Position numbers and translations under genes: made by a program
In this document: positions 62,394-64,000 of the stretch, piece after piece
How positions within the stretch are numbered: position 1 is the first letter of the stretch
Layout of the letters: the number at the start of each line of letters is the position of its first letter
Notes under the pieces: generated by a model
Told to the model about the DNA's origin: nothing
The model's database searches: none
Seen by the model: the letters and a program-made list of their open reading frames with translations, nothing else
NCBI GenBank assembly: GCA_003255025.1
Contig: QANY01007217.1
Span: forward strand, 658,629-722,628
Length of the DNA: 64,000 bases
From: Datisca glomerata
Lineage: Eukaryota; Streptophyta; Magnoliopsida; Cucurbitales; Datiscaceae
Direction: 5' to 3'

Positions 62394-63580
62394 AATAGAC
62401 AACTTTAAGAATGGTGTTTTAAAAAATTTTAATTTTTTAAAAGTTTGAGTTAAATAGCAGATTTTTAAAATTGTCAATAATTATAAACTGAAATGACCAT
62501 AGTCTAATTATGGTGTGTTTGACAGATTTTCGGCTAAATTAGCAATATTTAGTTGATATATCAATATAGAAGATACTTAAATTGAGGAAATAGTTAATGC
62601 TTGGAATAATTTTTAAAATTTGATTAATTATAGGAATTTAATTAATGTTGGACATCAATATAAAATTTGCATTTTAAAAATCATTAGAGACTGCTCAAAA
62701 ATCCTAAAATTTTTAGGGCAATCAATGATGTATCATTGATTGCCTGATTAATTTATTCGTCCCAATCAATTATACGGGTGTTTGAAATATTTTCGGGTCA
62801 ATCAATGAGTTGAATGAAGATGTTTCAAACGCCCATATATTATTGATTGACAGATCAATTTATTTGTCTCAATCAATTATACGAGTGTTTGAAATATTTT
62901 CAGGTCAATTGATGAGATGAATGAAAGATGTTTCAAACCCCCATATAATAGATTGTGGAAAATGTATTGATCGGCACATTGATTGGTTGATCAATCCATT
63001 CATCCCAACCTGTTATGAGATGAATAGATTGATCATTCCATTGATTTACTGATCAATCAATTCGTCCCAATATATTATTGGGGTCAATGGATTGATCATC
63101 TCATTCACCCAAATTTTTTAGGTCAATCAATGATACATCGTTGATTTACCCGAAAATGTTTGATTTCGATATAATTAACAAACTAATTAATTGACTCATC
63201 TAATTACTTTAATATCTTCTATAATCGGTATTAGTTATAAACAATGAAAGAATTAACATCATTAATTCAATGTTGATATAATTATAAAAAATAAAATAAA
63301 ATCAGATTTGAAAATCTCTAAATTTCAGGTTTAAATATAAATAAGGAAAGAATTAGTATTTTTTATTAAATGTTGATATAATAAATAAAATAAAATCAGA
63401 TTTTTGTACAATCATGGACAATATCGTCTTTTCAAATTTTAATCAACCAAGGATTGATGATGCGGTAAAAAAAACTTGTCTATTTATCTAAAGTTGAAAA
63501 AACTACTATTTTTTAAAGTGAGTTTCAAAATTTGTCTATTTGTTGCACTTACTTTTTAATTAAAGTCTCCTATATTTTTT
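62394..63580. mobile_element. Small MULE-like non-autonomous element
   Basis: The ends at 62394-62470 and 63475-63580 are inverted relative to one another and related to 61935-62040. Between them (62717-63180) lies a set of ATTGATTGA-type repeats. These include a near-perfect palindrome at 62717-62744 (GGCAATCAATGA and TCATTGATTGCC arms) and a roughly 110-base unit starting with TCAATTATACGRGTGTTTGAAATATTTTC occurring at about 62767 and 62874. No coding region. Outer limits and target duplication are unresolved. Confidence 0.5.
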
Positions 63581-64000
63581 GTCTATTGCTGTAAATTTCT
63601 CCTACTAATAATAAGGGGAAATTAGGGATTTAGGCAAGATTTTAAATCTGTTTTGTTAAATGACAATTTTTTTACTTTTACACAAACGACTGAATTTAAT
63701 GGACCCATCTTTTCTGCCTATTTTCTCTCTCGTGCTCCCTCGGGCTCTCTCTCTTTAACAAAACAGAGGGTTTACTCGTCACTTTCTCTTTGGCTATACG
63801 TGTCAGAAACCACATGCGCAAAGTAGGAAGAATCACCGATGACCCAACACCCATTCAACGATGGCTACTCAGAGGCCGACATCCAAGACAAAGATTTAGC
63901 CTTTTATTCAACAGTTGGAGCTTTTCGACAAAAAACTTATTTCCTAACTCAAAAAATACAACGGTGAACAAAATCGCCAAGTTTCTTGCCTAATTTCAAA
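63581..64000. other. Flanking DNA, possible start of another gene or captured fragment
   Basis: GC content rises at about 63700-63960 with CTCTCTC runs like a plant 5' leader. An open plus frame from 63790 runs to the window edge region, but shows no known domain. Too little is present to call a gene. Confidence 0.3.

Noticed and set aside
63790..63993. 67-codon frame at the right edge as a gene start
   Set aside because: No recognisable domain and cut by the window edge; left as flanking DNA.

Overview
This 64 kb window comes from the nuclear genome of a eudicot plant. It is AT-rich, its genes carry GT–AG introns, and its gene families are plant-specific (WNK5-type kinase, CIPK with a NAF motif, OVATE family protein). 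The mobile elements are typical of plants: a Ty3/Gypsy chromovirus, RNase H-bearing L1-type LINEs, a MuDR-type MULE with a DUF1985 gene, and an endogenous caulimovirid. I cannot name the species. Two short N runs (32159-32160 and 62101) are assembly uncertainties.

Five host genes look intact. (1) At 3567-6952 (minus), nine exons encode a 221-residue secretory-pathway type I membrane protein conserved in plants. (2) At 17432-20734 (plus), seven exons encode a 590-residue WNK5-like kinase. (3) At 35625-36713 (minus), a single exon encodes an OVATE family protein. (4) At 38646-40061 (minus), a single exon encodes a CIPK2/10/20-like kinase. (5) At 42574-45115 (minus), five exons encode a secreted protein with two saposin-B domains. 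Exon junctions were assigned by hand from reading frame, splice dinucleotides and family conservation. The genes are unrelated in function and form no operon or obvious cluster.

The rest is mostly nested mobile DNA. A LINE scrap lies at 1.7-2.0 kb. A LINE on the minus strand (9.5-14.8 kb) is split by a roughly 2.2 kb LTR-like repeat (copy 1). From about 21.5 to 31.9 kb, a fold-back element made of many short palindromes has been entered by a 7.4 kb Ty3/Gypsy element with a perfect 5-bp target duplication. A miniature LTR pair lies at 33.5-33.8 kb. From about 46.0 to 52.4 kb lies a decayed caulimovirid copy in the order movement protein, coat protein, protease, reverse transcriptase, RNase H, then an unassigned ORF, bounded by short direct repeats. 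From about 53.7 to 62.0 kb lies a decayed MULE with a DUF1985-type gene on plus and a MuDR-type transposase on minus. It is interrupted by copy 2 of the 2.2 kb repeat in the opposite orientation. At 62.4-63.6 kb a smaller MULE-like element carries ATTGATTGA-rich repeats.

The most unusual structure is the palindrome array at 21.5-31.9 kb. Next come the terminally redundant caulimovirid copy and the pair of 2.2 kb repeats sitting inside two different older elements. I found no convincing tRNA or rRNA gene and no CRISPR array.
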